Origin: Labyrinthula sp. Ha
Taxonomy: Eukaryota; Sar; Bigyra; Labyrinthulida; Labyrinthulaceae
Assembly: GCA_015227615.1 (NCBI GenBank)
Contig: JAALGZ010000035.1
Coordinates: 327,462-391,461 of the forward strand
DNA: 64,000 nt
Reading direction: 5' to 3'
Every line of letters begins with the position of its first letter. Positions within the stretch are counted from its first letter, which is position 1. Of this stretch, positions 1 through 12,546 are shown in pieces. Made by a program: the position numbers and the translations under genes. Below the pieces are notes generated by a model. It saw only the letters and a program-made list of their open reading frames with translations. It had not been told where the DNA came from and searched no databases.

Positions 1-110
1 GTCCTTTTTTTCTCCGAGCGTTGATATTCTGTCAATGCCAGACTGTGTTTTTTTCTCTCTGTATTCTTGTTCTATATTCAAAATACAAGTAAACAGTTCG
101 TTTTTGTATC

Positions 111-146
111 ATGAATGATTTGTTCGTTGAAAATTTTAATGAATAA
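111..146 (+). other. upstream ORF overlapping the IFT74 start
   Basis: A 12-codon frame (ATG at 111, TAA at 144-146) begins 4 bases before the ATG at 115 and spans the ATG at 139, in a different frame from IFT74. A scanning ribosome would meet it first, so it could lower IFT74 translation. It could equally lie outside the real mRNA, because the transcription start is unknown. Confidence 0.3.
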
Positions 147-1731
147 ATTCCGGCCTCCTAGTGCACGAGGAAAAAGCTCGCTTGGAAGTCAAGACACCTC
201 TTCATCAAGAGGAGAGCTTCAATCATCGTTCAGACCTGTAACGCAGCAAGGTTTATCAGGTGCTGGGTATAGACCCCAAACCGGAGTGAGACATGTTCAT
301 GATGTGCAATTTTATATAAGCCAGATAAACAAGAAGTGCCAAGACATCGAAGAGGAGAAATCAAGATTGGTAGAAATGACAAGAAGAATGAAAGAAAAGG
401 TAGCTCAAAAGGAAAAGGAGGAGGAAAGGAACATGAAGCTGAAAGAAGAAGTTGAAATGCTGCGCGAGGAACTTGCTGACTATAACCTTGCATTGGATAA
501 GTATCAAGATGGGTTTGAGGCAAAAAAACTTCAGAATATTTCTAAAGACCTAGAAGAAAAAAATAAGGAACTTGAAGCTAGAGTTGATGAAAACTTTATT
601 CTGCAACAAGAGAAGGAAAGTGAGTTGAGAGAAAGAGCGAACACTTTAAAGGAACTAAACAAGAAGGTGGAAGAAAGGCTCGATAACTTTGGGAGTCATC
701 AGAAAGAAAAGTTCTTAAGTCTTAAAAGGAAAACTGAAAATCTAAAGCAGGAGTTAAAAGAAAAAGAAGAAGAAACCAAGGAGATGAAGGATGAGTTGAA
801 GGAAAAGGAGAGGCAAATTTTTGAAGACAAGAATCTTCACAGATACAAAGAGCTTGAGGGTGAACTTGAAATAAAAGAAAAGCAATACAATCAACTTCAG
901 GAAGAGTTTGAAGTTGTTAAAGTTGATGACACTATGATAAAGAGCTTTGTTTTGGATAAAATAAAGCAAAAGAACATTGAAATCAAGATTCTCCAAAAGG
1001 GTACGGAAGAACAAGAGTTGTGAAAAAAGGAGCTTAAGTTAGAACTTGAGAAAATGAGAACTGAAAACTTTGAAGAGAAGCATGACACAGACTTTGTACT
1101 AGAAGAGAAAGAAGTTGAGATTGATCGCTTTCTATCTAAGTACCCAGCAAAACGCGAAGAACTAGAAAATAAAATAAAACATGCTGAAAACAGGATCTGC
1201 GCTTACTTAGAACACCTAGCGGATGAAGAAGTAAGAAAGGTAAAAGGGAAACAACAGTTGACCAAGAATGAGTTAACTTCAGCTATTTACGGTTTGAAGG
1301 TTGAAATTCAGAAAATGGATTCTATGAAGCCTAGGATAAGGGAAGAAAAGGAAAAACTTGAAGCAAAGGTAGTCTTGATAAAAAAAGACTTGGAGGTTTA
1401 TGAGGACATTGGGAGGCTAAAGGAAGCTGAGGTCACACTTGTGGATGAGCTGAAGAGAAGAAAGGAAAGAAAGAAGCAAGAATATAAAATACAAGAAATG
1501 GAACTTGCTAAGTTGGAGCAGAGGGTAAAAGATACCGAGAAACAGCTTAAAAAGAGTAGATTTTATTCACAGCTCATCGACCTTGAAAAAAAAATTAAAA
1601 GAGTGGAAATGAACAACCATAAAATGGAAAATAATATCAAAGAGCAGTCCCGCAAGCAAGATTATGAAGAGTTGAAAAAGGAGTGCTTCATCTTGGTTTC
1701 AAAGTTAAATCATTTGAATAAGCAACTCTAA
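139..1731 (+). CDS. IFT74: intraflagellar transport protein 74 (IFT-B core), with one in-frame TGA
   Basis: IFT74 pairs with IFT81 in the IFT-B core that carries tubulin and other cargo along cilia. Seen here: a basic, Pro/Ser/Arg-rich N-terminus, the family motif RPVTQQGLSG, then almost continuous coiled coil including ELADYNLALDK, and the C-terminal block YSQLIDLEKKIKRVE followed by QDYEELKKE, both typical of IFT74. The ATG at 139 (MNKFRPPSARG) is preferred because family-like sequence starts there; the in-frame ATG at 115 would add eight residues. The frame is broken only by TGA at 1021-1023 and continues in the same frame to TAA at 1729-1731, about 530 codons, slightly short for the family (~600 residues). 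By memory-based comparison with animal IFT74, the two halves are nearly colinear across the TGA, so little or nothing seems missing. The TGA may be readthrough, recoding, an allele or a sequencing error. The gene implies a ciliated cell. Confidence 0.85.
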
Positions 1732-1734
1732 CTC

Positions 1735-2762
1735 CTAATTATCTTGAAATATTGAAACTAATTTTTTGATGAACAACTTTATTTTACCGTCCAAAATATC
1801 AATTTCTTCTTCTACTTGCAAGATGTCAATAAAAGGTGAATCACCAGAAACAAAAAGTTGATTCTTGACGTTACTAATGTTGAGGGAAAGTGTTTCTTTG
1901 AAGGACAAAGCAGGGATACCTTGTATTTCAATCTGTTTCCCTTTTCTATCTAAAAAGCAAACTGTATTTTCATTACTCCTAGAATAACCACCATAAACCA
2001 GAAGATTATAAAAATTACTTTTTTTATTTTGAAAACTATTTATTTGGGTTATTTCAAAAAAGTTCTTGTCTTCAAATTCAAACGCTTCAATCAAAGAATT
2101 TCCACTTAGGATAAAACAAGAGACAAACCCTGTATTTTTATCTTTACCCCTTCCACAAACATAGAAAAATTTGTCAAAAATTTTGCAATCTAGAATTGTT
2201 TTATTTTGTAATTCAGCTTCACATATTTTTTCTTTTGTTCTTGCATTAAATAATTGCACTGCTCCTTTTTGAGAGGCGCAAAATAAATGTTCTTCATCGA
2301 GAGAAAGATATGACACAGAATATTTAGTATCTAAAAATAATATTTTTTCAGTTTCTATATCTACTAGGTAAACGCCACTTTCACTGCCAACAAAAACATT
2401 AAAATTCTGATTGGAAACACAGATTGTTTTTGCAAGTACTATTTCACTTATTTTTTTCCTTGTTTTAATATCAAAAACTTCTAATCCTCTTGAGCCGCCT
2501 AAAATATTTTTTTTGCAAAATATTAACCAATAATAAGTTTATCTTTAGTAAAACAAGCGCTCGTAACGTCTTGTTGGTTCATCTTGATTCCATGCACTTC
2601 TTTCACCACATTGTTTTCTGATATTTCGTCGAAAAGGGTATGTAAATTCACCTATATAAAATAAAACATGAAATTTACTCGCGATACATGGTCAATACTT
2701 AAAAGTGTGTTGATTTTTGGATTGAGTATGCATTTGTTTATTCGGGATGAGTTTAATCTCAT
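1735..2762 (-). CDS. WD40-like beta-propeller protein, function unknown, 2-3 exons
   Basis: Reading from 2762 down, the exons are 2762-2679, 2651-2528 and 2498-1735 (stop TAG at 1737-1735), joined by introns of 27 and 29 nt. The product (~323 residues) shows repeated propeller-type strands: KLIIGGSRGLEVFDIKTRK, NVFVGSESGVYLVDIETEK, HLFCASQKGAVQLFNARTK and FFYVCGRG. The alternation of a small-residue turn with V-x-L-x-D/N-x-x-T-x-K is characteristic of WD40 blades even though the terminal WD dipeptides are degenerate. The 29-nt intron is well supported because it joins two blade halves in frame. The first exon is less certain: the start could be the ATG at 2762, one at 2813 (same frame), or the one at 2582 within exon 2. 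The gene converges on IFT74 with 3 bp between stops. I cannot assign a specific family; a ciliary role would be guesswork. Confidence 0.6.
2499..2527 (-). other. 29-nt spliceosomal intron in the WD40-like gene
   Basis: GT at the 5' end (minus strand GTTAATATTT), TTTTAG at the 3' end and AT-rich in between. Without removal, the downstream frame meets a stop at 2539-2541; removal restores LIIGGSRGLEVFD across the junction (phase 1). Confidence 0.75.
2652..2678 (-). other. possible 27-nt intron at the 5' end of the WD40-like gene
   Basis: Minus-strand GTAAATTT...TATATAG directly upstream of the exon that starts at 2651. An in-frame TAG inside it (2654-2652) blocks the reading frame unless spliced. 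Another GT 9 nt upstream would give a 36-nt intron in the same frame. The upstream exon has no recognisable motif, so this is weaker than the other introns. Confidence 0.4.
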
Positions 2763-2873
2763 TTTTTTGAAGATAGTCTCGTATCTAGAGTAATGCAACC
2801 TTGCTTTAGTCATTGGACTTAATGGAATCGTTTCAAACCAATAAAAGGGTAGATATCTACGAAACCTATTATA

Positions 2874-5800
2874 CTAGAAGTAATAAAAGATACAACAATA
2901 TTTTATATAAATACATATTTTGCATTTTCCCTTTAAATAAACTTTTTTTCATAATTTTGACGTATTTGAGCTAATTTATATCCCCATCTGGGTAAATGCT
3001 ACCCCAGTCTTTGTACTCAGAGGTTCATTGAATTCCGAAACAACCTTGGAGAGGTTATTGTTTGCTCTAATGGTTTGAATGTGTTATATAAGATTTAAAC
3101 TTCAATTTTTAATTTTCTACACAAATGAATGAAATGGCCTAGAGTTAAATAGTTGAAAGTATTTACTGCGGACAAATCAGTTCTGAGATATTACATAAAA
3201 TAAATTAAGAAAGGTAAGCTCCATAATAAATCTAAGAAAAATATTTTTAGATAGAAATAAGCCTTGTTGATTCTTGAAATTGTGATCTATCGAATTGTTG
3301 GCATATAATCACGGTAAGTTCTTTCATTATTGGAACAGGATACTTCATCGGCATGAGGAAAATCTCTCTGTAATGACCTTATTTATTTATAGTTTCTTGC
3401 TATATAATTTTTGCTTCCAATGGTGAGGATATTCCTTTTATATTTTGGTTCATTAGCTCTAGTTAACAGATTACGTCTATACTGCTACTTGCTACTATGA
3501 ACGATCACTCCCCAGATGTTCCTTTCTGGCTACACAGTCTCTATAATGACGTATTTTTTTGTTCCACTTTTATCCTATTCTATTTTGGCGCACTTGATAC
3601 AGAATCATACAACCCCGATCTAGCATATTCTTGACCATCATTTACACCATGTTATTCTGTTTTCATCGACCAGAAGCAATCAACAAAACAAAATTATAAC
3701 ATCAATATTGAAGGAAAACTTCAAGCTATTTACCGTAATTGCCAAGATGAAGTATTTAGATATCAATAAACCAAACCAAATTATTACATGTGCTATGGGG
3801 ATATGAATAAGTTAGTTTCTAACTGCTATAGGAAGTTGCTCTTGTTAATTTTCTCTGAATCCCTATCTAAACTTCAGCCTCCAGATTTGGTTTAATAAAG
3901 TTTCCATTTCTACCATCTAATCGACGATTTCAACCGGGAAAACAAGTTATTTCTACTAAGATTTGCGGGCTAATACACTATTTTGGCCAAAAAGAGTTTT
4001 TCTTTTTATTGCTACTGATATTAGGAACGGTTTGATATAGAAGAGCTAGTAGAAACCTATCATGCGTATTATGGGGAGGGTTTTAAGTTTCAGTATGATT
4101 AACTAGGAAAATACGCTACTAAATGTTCTTAAAAGAGATCGATGAAAAAGAATCTGAGGTTATCACAGAATGGGTGAGACTTTCTAAAGTTGATATGCAT
4201 AGGAAAATAAGATCATTCAATGTGTAAGACGTTTCGAATAATAGCTTAAAATACATTCTTCGTTCCTGCATTGCCGCAAACATATAGCTTGTTACCTTTC
4301 TGATTTCTAGGAAACTCGTGCCCAGTATTTTATGTTATTAATCTTCTCTTAATCACTGGTGGGTATGAGCTAATAGTTAAAAATTTTACATTGCAAGTAA
4401 GTAAGTTTACCAGTATAGCTCGGGTACTATGTACTAGGCAATAGAACTCTGATATGTATCTATACGTTGTGAAGATGGAAGACAATACAGTCTTTTTCTT
4501 TCATTTATTACATATCGTGCTTGTTCGAGCCATCGGTATCAACTTGATTTCTCCGTCAGGTATTTGTTGCTTTCTTGTTTATAGAATTGTCTTAATGATT
4601 GTGTCTGTTGTTGCTTTTTTTGTGCTACCAAATAAATTAACCCCAAATATATATTCAAGGTTTTCTAGTAGATTCAAGTCTAACAGTACTAAAATCCAAG
4701 ATAAAAATATTTCATATATTATTTTCTAGTTTTAAATTCTTTAGACCTTTGGCATCTATATGTACAGATACTATATGAGAAGTCCGATATGCTGAGTATG
4801 CATGCATGAACTGAGTTCCTCTTTTGCAGTCTTCAAAGTTAGATTATTATAAGACACTTTCTTACTCGGTAACAAATTAATTCCCAAACAACTTCCTTTG
4901 ACTGTATAATATTGATAAATTTGATCTCATTTATTTATAATCTTGTGATAGGGAAATCATCTACCTTATCATTGACATAGACAAATCCTGTAGCCATGTG
5001 TTTTCCTCTTATGGATAAGACAAATAGAATCAGAAAATATTAGTATTAACCCAAGGATATTTCTTGCCTTCATTTGAATTATTTAAGGCTCTAAGATTCA
5101 TCGTACAATATAATCGATGTGTAAGGTCAACATAGCCAGATTCTATGAATCTCGATGACAACTTCAATAAGTAAAGTCATTTTATTACTAACTTTTGGAG
5201 ACATGTTAACTATTGTATGTGCGGATTTGGATAGTCATATAGTAACCTTAATCAAAAATAGAAACAGACCACTATAAATTATTTAACTCTTGTGAATAAT
5301 TTAGTCATGAATGTCAAAAAATTTTCTAAAACCAGTAACTAAAAAACAGAATTCCTTTCATTTTGTACATATCTTAGATTTATCCAGTAGCAATTTTGTA
5401 TCCTCAACCGAGCAGTCTCTTCAAAAGAATGAATCTCGTACCGGTAAATTCTTTCTTCAAGTAGGTAACCATGGTACTGATAAAAAAAAATCTGAGGAAA
5501 TCTAGAGAGTTGTAATGAAGAGATGATGATATTTGTGTTTCGGGGTTGTATCACCTATTTTTCTTATGGATCATAAAAACATTAGGTGGCAAGAAATCTC
5601 AAACTACATTTGATTTAGTTGTTGAAAGTTAGAAAAATCAAATTTTAGTATTGACAGCTGGTTCTCAAATGCAGACATGTTTCACATCATTCTTATTTTC
5701 ATTATTCTACATATTTTCGAGTTTTTCATTAGTTTCTAACTAGTTTCCGCACTTATAAAAACGTTGGATAAAAAAATAAGTTATATCTTTCATTATATAC

Positions 5801-8800
5801 TACTACATATATAATTATCAAGTTTCTTGAATCTATTGACCTTTAGTTCAATTCATGAACTGTATTTTCTTACATTCTCGAAGTTTTTATTTCATACGGA
5901 GGTATCAATTTTTAAATATACTTGTCTTGAAAACGAATGACTCTTTGGTATTGAATATTTACCTTGGAATGTTCTTTCTAATTCTAAATTTTATTCTAAT
6001 TACTGTAGTAGTAGGATAGCTGTGACAATTCTAAATAGTATACATTTTATTAATTTTTTCACGAATGTAGATTCTTATTATGGAACTATCACCCAGAGTT
6101 TTTTGAGTATATCCTAAGATGAAATATTTTTATATATCATGTTTTAATTCAGTTTGGAATCACTTATGAGAAGCATCGCAGCGACTATTTTTTCTGCTAT
6201 TCTTGCTAAATTACATGAAATTCGTCTATTTAGTAGATTAATAAGTTGTAAATGAAACTTTCAATGCATAAGGAAACTTTTATAGTAGATATATTTCCCT
6301 TACGTCCCGTATTACTCTCTGTTAAGAATTTTTTGTTCAAAATGACTTTAGCGTAGGTGGGCATTTTTTGTATTTTGTTGCTTGATCATTTTTTCAAACC
6401 GAAAGTTAAGCAAATTTTAAAAGTAGCGATGAGTGGTAACATGTGCATAATTTTGCTTCATCTTCAAAAACTTTTAGTTTCATGAGTTACTTTGCATCTT
6501 AAGAATTTTTTTTTTGCTCTAGCATACAAGATTATCAAGAGATTTTTTAGATTTTCATTCGCATTTTATTTACATGGAACCATTTTGCTATAATTTAAAA
6601 ATTGATATATAATGGTTAGAGAATATTTGTTCAAAGTATTTTGTGCTTAATTTTTTATTTGTTTTCCTGAATAAAAATGGCTTTATTCTTGCCTTTATTT
6701 ACCTATTCGTGTCAATTTCTGTATTGAACATGTATATATAACAAAAAAAATATATTTTCCCCTTCATTTGAGTTTATTTTAGAACATAAAGAATTGTATT
6801 CAGCAGTTAAGGTGCATTCATAGCTCGTACTGTTTTAATTTTTGTACTGAAATTTTATTTGTTTTAAGCGCAGAGCTACCTGTAGAAAATACTTGATAAT
6901 GGGATAATTGCATCTTTGCTAAATTCTGCTTAAAGGAAAATACTAAATAATGGATTTCAAGTTAAAACATTGGAGCTAGTTAAATCAATATAAACAAAAT
7001 TGAATAATTTAATTACATCGGAATTCGAAAAAAAATCCTTACAATGATAGTAACCCAAAGTGAACAAAGTATACGAGCACTTCCATGAAAGTTACTTTTT
7101 CTATAGATTAAGGGCACCAAGACATAGTACCGCTCGTATTCAGCTACAAGTCATTACCTTTTCAGGACAGTTTTAAGAAAATTCTTTTGGTCCTTAACCG
7201 TATTTGCTATTATTAGCATTTTAAATATTGTTTATTGTTATTTTCAGGCTCACTGTTAGTTTCCAATTCTTAGGTCTGTTTTCTGCTTGTTGATAAGCTT
7301 GTCAAATGAATTCCAAATACAGATGTAGCTTTAGCGTTTAAACTATATGTCTTTCAACCGATATCGTTTAAAAAATCAGAGCAAAAAATAATAAATAACA
7401 TTTATAAGGAACAATATAATTCTAAAGGTTAATCAAAGTGAAAAAATAATAGTTACAAGGCTTGATATTATATATTTGAAATACTGAGATCGCTATTACG
7501 CATGGAGTTACATCATATCATCAAACCATAGTGATTGGGTTTGTAGTTTTAAGTAAAACAGAATAAATATTCTTAACATTTTTCTCAGCTTAGGATGAAA
7601 TCGCTAAGTAAGATTATGTATTTGAAGAAAAAAATATCTTAGACCTAGGTTGTTATCCATATATTACTCCCCAAAGTCTCGCTTCCATTAACCACAGCTT
7701 GTCGCGTTTTTCTGACAAATGTTGTGATGAGAGGTTATTAATATATATATATGTTGCAACAATTTGGATGGTTATGTCTTATTAATTCATCGATCAAATT
7801 TTTGTATTTAAAAATGTTGCGGAGAGTCTCGACTGGAGACCCATTCTGAAAGAAAGTTCACCGGGAAAATATATATTCTTGGTATGAGCCTTACATCATG
7901 ACTTTCTGTGGTAAACTAAATATTTCGAGCTCTTACATTACTCTAGAAAATACAGGGGCACCAAAATCTTCATTTTGAGTATTGCAACAATGAAAGTTTG
8001 CTATCATGTTGCAGGTAGTTACTTCTTATCACCTATTTAGTTCTTGTAGTGGTAAATTTCGCTATAATTACATTTTTAATTATTATTTGTATTCACTTAA
8101 TAATCTTGTATTGGCAACATTCCAATAGGACCGGGTCCTTGGTTATAGTTAAATTCTTTTAGATTAGTCTCCAGTATCCTCTATTTGAATGAACATTAAA
8201 AATCCACCATATATATAACATATGTTTTCTTTTATCTGGGGGTAGAGTCTTTTATTTATGAATAGATGCCTGTTATAAAGTATTACCTTATTTTCAATTT
8301 TTATTGGCTTGTCCCAAAGAGCAGATAACTAGAACATGGCGCCTTTGACTCGTTTTAAGCACTGTGAACTCTTGTTACAGGAATTAACTACTTTATCCAA
8401 ACATTAATTTTAACCGCCGTGATGGTGTCATTTAAAGCGAGCGGAGGAAATGAGCATAGCGAACAGCACTTTTCGCTTCTAAGTGATGTTATGGTTCATT
8501 GCAAGAAAAATTGACTAGCTCCAAATTTCTACCCTCTATTGATAAATAATAATAATTATACACAGAATAGAGTAATCTGCTAGATGATTTTCATTGCAAC
8601 ATCAGTGACTAGGAAATTGAAGTAGTGTTAGTACCCATGAGTCTAAAGCTAATCACAAATTGAAATAGAGAGATTAGTTCCAATATCATGCACAATTTCC
8701 AGTAGTTCTAATTAATATTTTATAAGATTATGTTATCAAAGGCTAATTTGTACCATTTTAAAATAGCTCAGTGCTGTTATCAGGAAACATCATCTAGCAC

Positions 8801-10465
8801 CGTGGGTGCATTCTTAATTATTTGTGCATATTGCAATATTATATTTTTTTATTTTCACTGATAATATAAGTTATAAAGAGTGTACGAATAGGAAAATAAT
8901 AGATTTCTAGAGATCTCGAGATACCCATGGACATCGTTCGTACCGATGCATTATGCTAGATCAGAATCCATAGCTTAAACTTTGACCTGATGTTATCCAC
9001 CATTTTAAAAAGAGTGTGATGTGGTGTTAGCTTAAAAAAAGAAATCATATTGGAAATCGAAAGTTATTTTGATTGATAATTCAATCGTCTTTAAAACTCA
9101 CTCAATAATAAAGGTGTAAATTGAATTACCTACACTAAACATTGATTCAGTTCTATATTCTTCTTCAAGGAAGATAAAGTTATTGAAGCATTCTTCAAGG
9201 ATTGATTCCATGCTTGCAGCTATGAGTCAGGTAAGAAAAATTGTGGATTCATTTCCATGAGTAGCAAGAATACTGGGAAATTCATGAAAACCCTGAAACC
9301 AAGAATCATTACTCCAGATAGGTTCCTAATAGAAAAGTACACTAAAGTCTGAGACTGGTACTTTACGGTTGCAGGTTTGGCTCTATCTCCATGTTTCTCC
9401 ACGTTACTGTACCTAGTCCAACCCAGTTCTTTCCCTCAACTTCAGCCATATCTAATCTCTTAAAATCAGACACTGACAAGAATCTAGTTTTTCTTGAATT
9501 GTTTGTCAAAGCTCTTGTCGCAAGAGTCAGCAATGTGTCAAACCTCTCATATCGCACACAATCTAGTAGAACCAGCACCCAAAGCTTTATTCTTATACGA
9601 AGAAGGCAAAAGTGGCTTAAGAGTGTCTCCCTTTTTAATATTCCTAATCTATATAATGAGGCAGAGTTTACAGATATAAGACTGACTAAGTTCTAGGGTT
9701 TTATTCATGACGTATTTTACATGAAGTTGAAAAGACGAGAGATGTCAGAAATACTATTGAAGAAGAAGGTTTGCAATAGTGCGTTTTGAAAAAATGTTTA
9801 TAGAGCATTATTTAGGGATGGACTGATTATTGGATAGTGATGACTGATTTGTGATGTCTTAAGTTTAACTTATAAAGTTTATTCCATACATGGGAATACG
9901 TAAAATGAATATGTTGTAAAGCAGCATAAAGTTACGAGGCTCATATTTTATGAAAATTTTGATGACACCACATTGCTGTTTTTCAGTGGGGTTAAACTCT
10001 CTTCGAGATATTTTTGCAAGAGCAACTCTATGAACTTCTCGTTCATTTTTTTCTTACTTACCATGTACCAAGTTCTGAGTGCTGTTATCTCACTGTGCGA
10101 GACATTATAACTATGCCAACATAAATTTAGAGTTCTTGTGACATCATTGGTTCTTGTAGTTTAATTCCATAATTGAACCTTCCCTGAAGTCAACTTTTAG
10201 TTGTTCTACTCCTGCAATATGTTTAAATAGGTTTAAAATCTTAAACCTACTACGAAAATTCTAGTGTTGTCTTATCATAAAAAGGTTTGATAATTTAAAC
10301 AAGGAACCAAGTTTGATGCATACGATATCTATATTCCTGCTTCATTTCTCATTGTAACTACTATTGCCAATTACTATGCAGTGTAAATACTTCGGAACAA
10401 AATCTTGCAAACATGAATAAAAACATCAGGTGAAAATTTAAGAAATTATTACAACTAGACGCAAA
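2874..10465. other. gene desert, AT-rich
   Basis: About 7.6 kb without a credible gene. The reading frames present are short (under about 100 codons), lack domain motifs and have the composition of the surrounding noncoding DNA. The only segment with a hint of past coding function is 9,199-9,700 (see that entry). No tRNA, rRNA or transposon ends were recognised. Confidence 0.6.
9199..9700 (-). pseudogene. possible relic of a retroelement gag region
   Basis: On the minus strand near 9,570-9,520 one frame reads a Cys, two residues, a TGA, then a His and a Cys spaced almost as in a CX2CX4HX4C zinc knuckle of Gag proteins, with stop codons where conserved residues would be. The segment is less AT-rich than its surroundings and has overlapping open frames on both strands. 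This is weak: spacing is one residue short and no flanking protease or repeats were found. Confidence 0.2.
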
Positions 10466-12466
10466 TTAGTCAACTTCTTCAACACTTGGTCCACCAGCAC
10501 CGCCTTGAGGTGGAGCTCCTCCTGGTGCACCTCCAGGGAAGCCACCTGGCATTCCCCCAGGCATACCTCCCGGCATTCCACCTGGCATACCTCCAGGCAT
10601 TCCGCCTGCTCCACCACCAGCTTTCTGATATGCTGCCATCATAATTGGGTTTGCAACACCTTCGACTTCTTTTTGTTTTTCTTCGTAGATTTCTTTATTC
10701 TCTTCTTGATGCTCATCCAGCCATTTCAATGTGTCATCAATTTTCTCCTCAAGCTTCTTCTTATCGTCTTCAGGAATATGTGGCTTTAACTTCTCTTCAT
10801 TAAGACTGTTCTTCATACTGAAGCAATAGTTCTCCAAACCATTCTTAGCTTCAATCTTTTCCTTGATTTTTTCATCATCAGCTTTAAATTTCTCAGCTTC
10901 TGCAACCATTCTTTCAACATCTTCCTTAGAGAGCCTTCCTTTATCGTTGGTAATAGTAATCTTGTTCTCCTTTCCAGTACTCTTTTCAACTGCTGAAACA
11001 TTCAAAATACCGTTAGCATCAATATCGTAACACACTTCAATTTGTGGAACTCCTCTAGGCATAGGTGGAATACCATCAAGTTGAAACTTACCTAGCAAGT
11101 TGTTGTCTTTTGTCATTGAACGCTCTCCTTCAAACACTTGAATCAATACCCCAGGTTGGTTGTCAGCGTAGGTTGAGAATGTTTGTGTCTTTTTCGCAGG
11201 AATAGTTGTGTTTCTCGCAATAAGTGTAGTCATAACACCACCAGCAGTTTCAAGTCCAAGACTCAAAGGAGTTACATCAAGCAGCAACAGATCATTCAAC
11301 TTAGCAGAATCGCCTCCAGTGGTTAAAATTGCAGCTTGTACTGTGGCTCCATATGCTACAGCTTCATCTGGATTAATGTTCTTGCACGGGTCTTTGCCAT
11401 TGAAAAAGTCCTTAAGCATTTCCTGTACTTTAGGGATACGAGTGGACCCACCGACTAATACCACTTCGTGAACTTCTCCCTTGGACATCTTAGCATCTCT
11501 CAATACCTTTTCTACTGGCTCCATACAAGCTCTGAAGAAATGCATATTAAGGTCTTCAAATCTTGCTCTCGTAATCTGAGAGGTAAAATCAACACCTTCG
11601 AAAAGACCATCAATCTCAATGTAGGCTTGGTGTGAGGAGGACAAAGTTCTTTTTGCTCTTTCACATGCAGTTCTTAGTCTTCTTTTCGATCTTTCGTTTG
11701 AGCTCATATCCTTCTTGAACTTCCTCTTGAACTCCTTCATAAAGTAATCAACCAGAGTGTTGTCAAAATCTTCCCCACCTAAGTGAGTATCTCCAGCTGT
11801 AGCTTTAACTTCGAAAATACCTTCTTCAATTGTCAATAAAGACACATCAAAGGTTCCTCCACCCAAGTCAAAGATCAACACGTTTCTCTCTCCTTCCTTC
11901 TTATCAAGACCGTAAGCGATAGCAGCAGCTGTAGGTTCGTTGATAATTCTCAGAACATTAAGTCCAGCAATTACTCCAGCGTCTTTAGTTGCTTGTCTCT
12001 GGCTATCATTAAAATAAGCAGGTACTGTAACCACTGCGTTCTTAACTTCTTGTCCAAGGAAAGCCTCCGCAGTTCCTTTCATTTTTGTTAGAACCATAGA
12101 TGAAACTTCCTCAGCAGCAAATGTTTTGCTCTCTCCCTTGTAATCAACCTGAATCATAGGTTTGTCATTAGCTCCAGCAACCACTTTGAACGGAAAGTGT
12201 TTGATATCAGATTGAACAGCAGGATCACTAAATTTTCTTCCAATAAGTCTCTTAGCATCAAACACAGTGTTAAATGGGTTCATAGACACCTGAGATTTGG
12301 CAGCATCCCCAATTAATCTCTCAGTTTCCGTAAAAGCAACATAAGAAGGAGTAGTTCTATTTCCTTGGTCGTTTGCAATGATTTCTACTTGGTCGTTTTG
12401 CCAGCATCCCACGCATGAATAAGTTGTACCTAAGTCGATACCAATTCCAATTCCTTCAACTGACAT
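10466..12466 (-). CDS. HSP70: cytosolic heat shock protein 70
   Basis: ATP-dependent chaperone that folds new and stress-damaged proteins with J-domain and exchange-factor partners. The 666-residue intronless product is of normal length. The nucleotide-binding domain begins at IDLGTTYS (residues 10-17), followed by the second signature [13 protein letters not shown] and the third, [12 protein letters not shown]. The substrate-binding domain includes [18 protein letters not shown]. The tail carries five GGMP units and ends in EEVD, the motif bound by TPR co-chaperones and diagnostic of the cytosolic/nuclear form rather than the ER or organelle forms. The start ATG at 12466 gives the usual short lead into the first signature. 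Stop is TAA. Heat-shock elements and an AT-rich TATA-like element lie upstream (12,547-12,686), consistent with stress induction. It is the only gene here without a convergent partner. Confidence 0.98.
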   Translation of the reverse strand: MSVEGIGIGIDLGTTYSCVGCWQNDQVEIIANDQGNRTTPSYVAFTETERLIGDAAKSQVSMNPFNTVFDAKRLIGRKFSDPAVQSDIKHFPFKVVAGANDKPMIQVDYKGESKTFAAEEVSSMVLTKMKGTAEAFLGQEVKNAVVTVPAYFNDSQRQATKDAGVIAGLNVLRIINEPTAAAIAYGLDKKEGERNVLIFDLGGGTFDVSLLTIEEGIFEVKATAGDTHLGGEDFDNTLVDYFMKEFKRKFKKDMSSNERSKRRLRTACERAKRTLSSSHQAYIEIDGLFEGVDFTSQITRARFEDLNMHFFRACMEPVEKVLRDAKMSKGEVHEVVLVGGSTRIPKVQEMLKDFFNGKDPCKNINPDEAVAYGATVQAAILTTGGDSAKLNDLLLLDVTPLSLGLETAGGVMTTLIARNTTIPAKKTQTFSTYADNQPGVLIQVFEGERSMTKDNNLLGKFQLDGIPPMPRGVPQIEVCYDIDANGILNVSAVEKSTGKENKITITNDKGRLSKEDVERMVAEAEKFKADDEKIKEKIEAKNGLENYCFSMKNSLNEEKLKPHIPEDDKKKLEEKIDDTLKWLDEHQEENKEIYEEKQKEVEGVANPIMMAAYQKAGGGAGGMPGGMPGGMPGGMPGGMPGGFPGGAPGGAPPQGGAGGPSVEEVD
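10547..10606 (-). repeat. 12-bp tandem repeat encoding five GGMP units in HSP70
   Basis: Five consecutive 12-bp units encode GGMP, followed by related GGFP and GGAP. The units differ at third positions, so they are not recent slippage products. GGMP tails are usual in cytosolic HSP70 of plants and protists. Confidence 0.9.
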
Positions 12467-12546
12467 AATTCGCTTTTTTTGAATAAATTTGTTTTTTTTT
12501 CTCTAAATGGTTGTTTTTGTTTTGTTTTGATATCTTTTCTAACATT

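Noticed and set aside
1001-1042. A short intron that would remove the IFT74 TGA (29 nt or 42 nt, GT at 1001)
   Set aside because: The 29-nt version (to 1029) shifts the frame into a stop. The 42-nt version (to 1042) keeps the frame but is purine-rich, unlike the other introns, longer than them, and would delete 14 codons from a region that aligns nearly colinearly with other IFT74 proteins. cDNA could still revive it.
4454-4729. 91-codon hydrophobic frame
   Set aside because: No motif, no neighbouring exon and the composition of the desert; chance frame in AT-rich DNA.
9391-9696. 101-codon plus-strand frame, Ser/Thr-rich
   Set aside because: Overlaps open frames on the opposite strand and has no recognisable domain; treated as part of a possible relic rather than a gene.
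10505-11471. Plus-strand frames of 87-94 codons opposite HSP70
   Set aside because: Antisense shadows of a strongly codon-structured gene.
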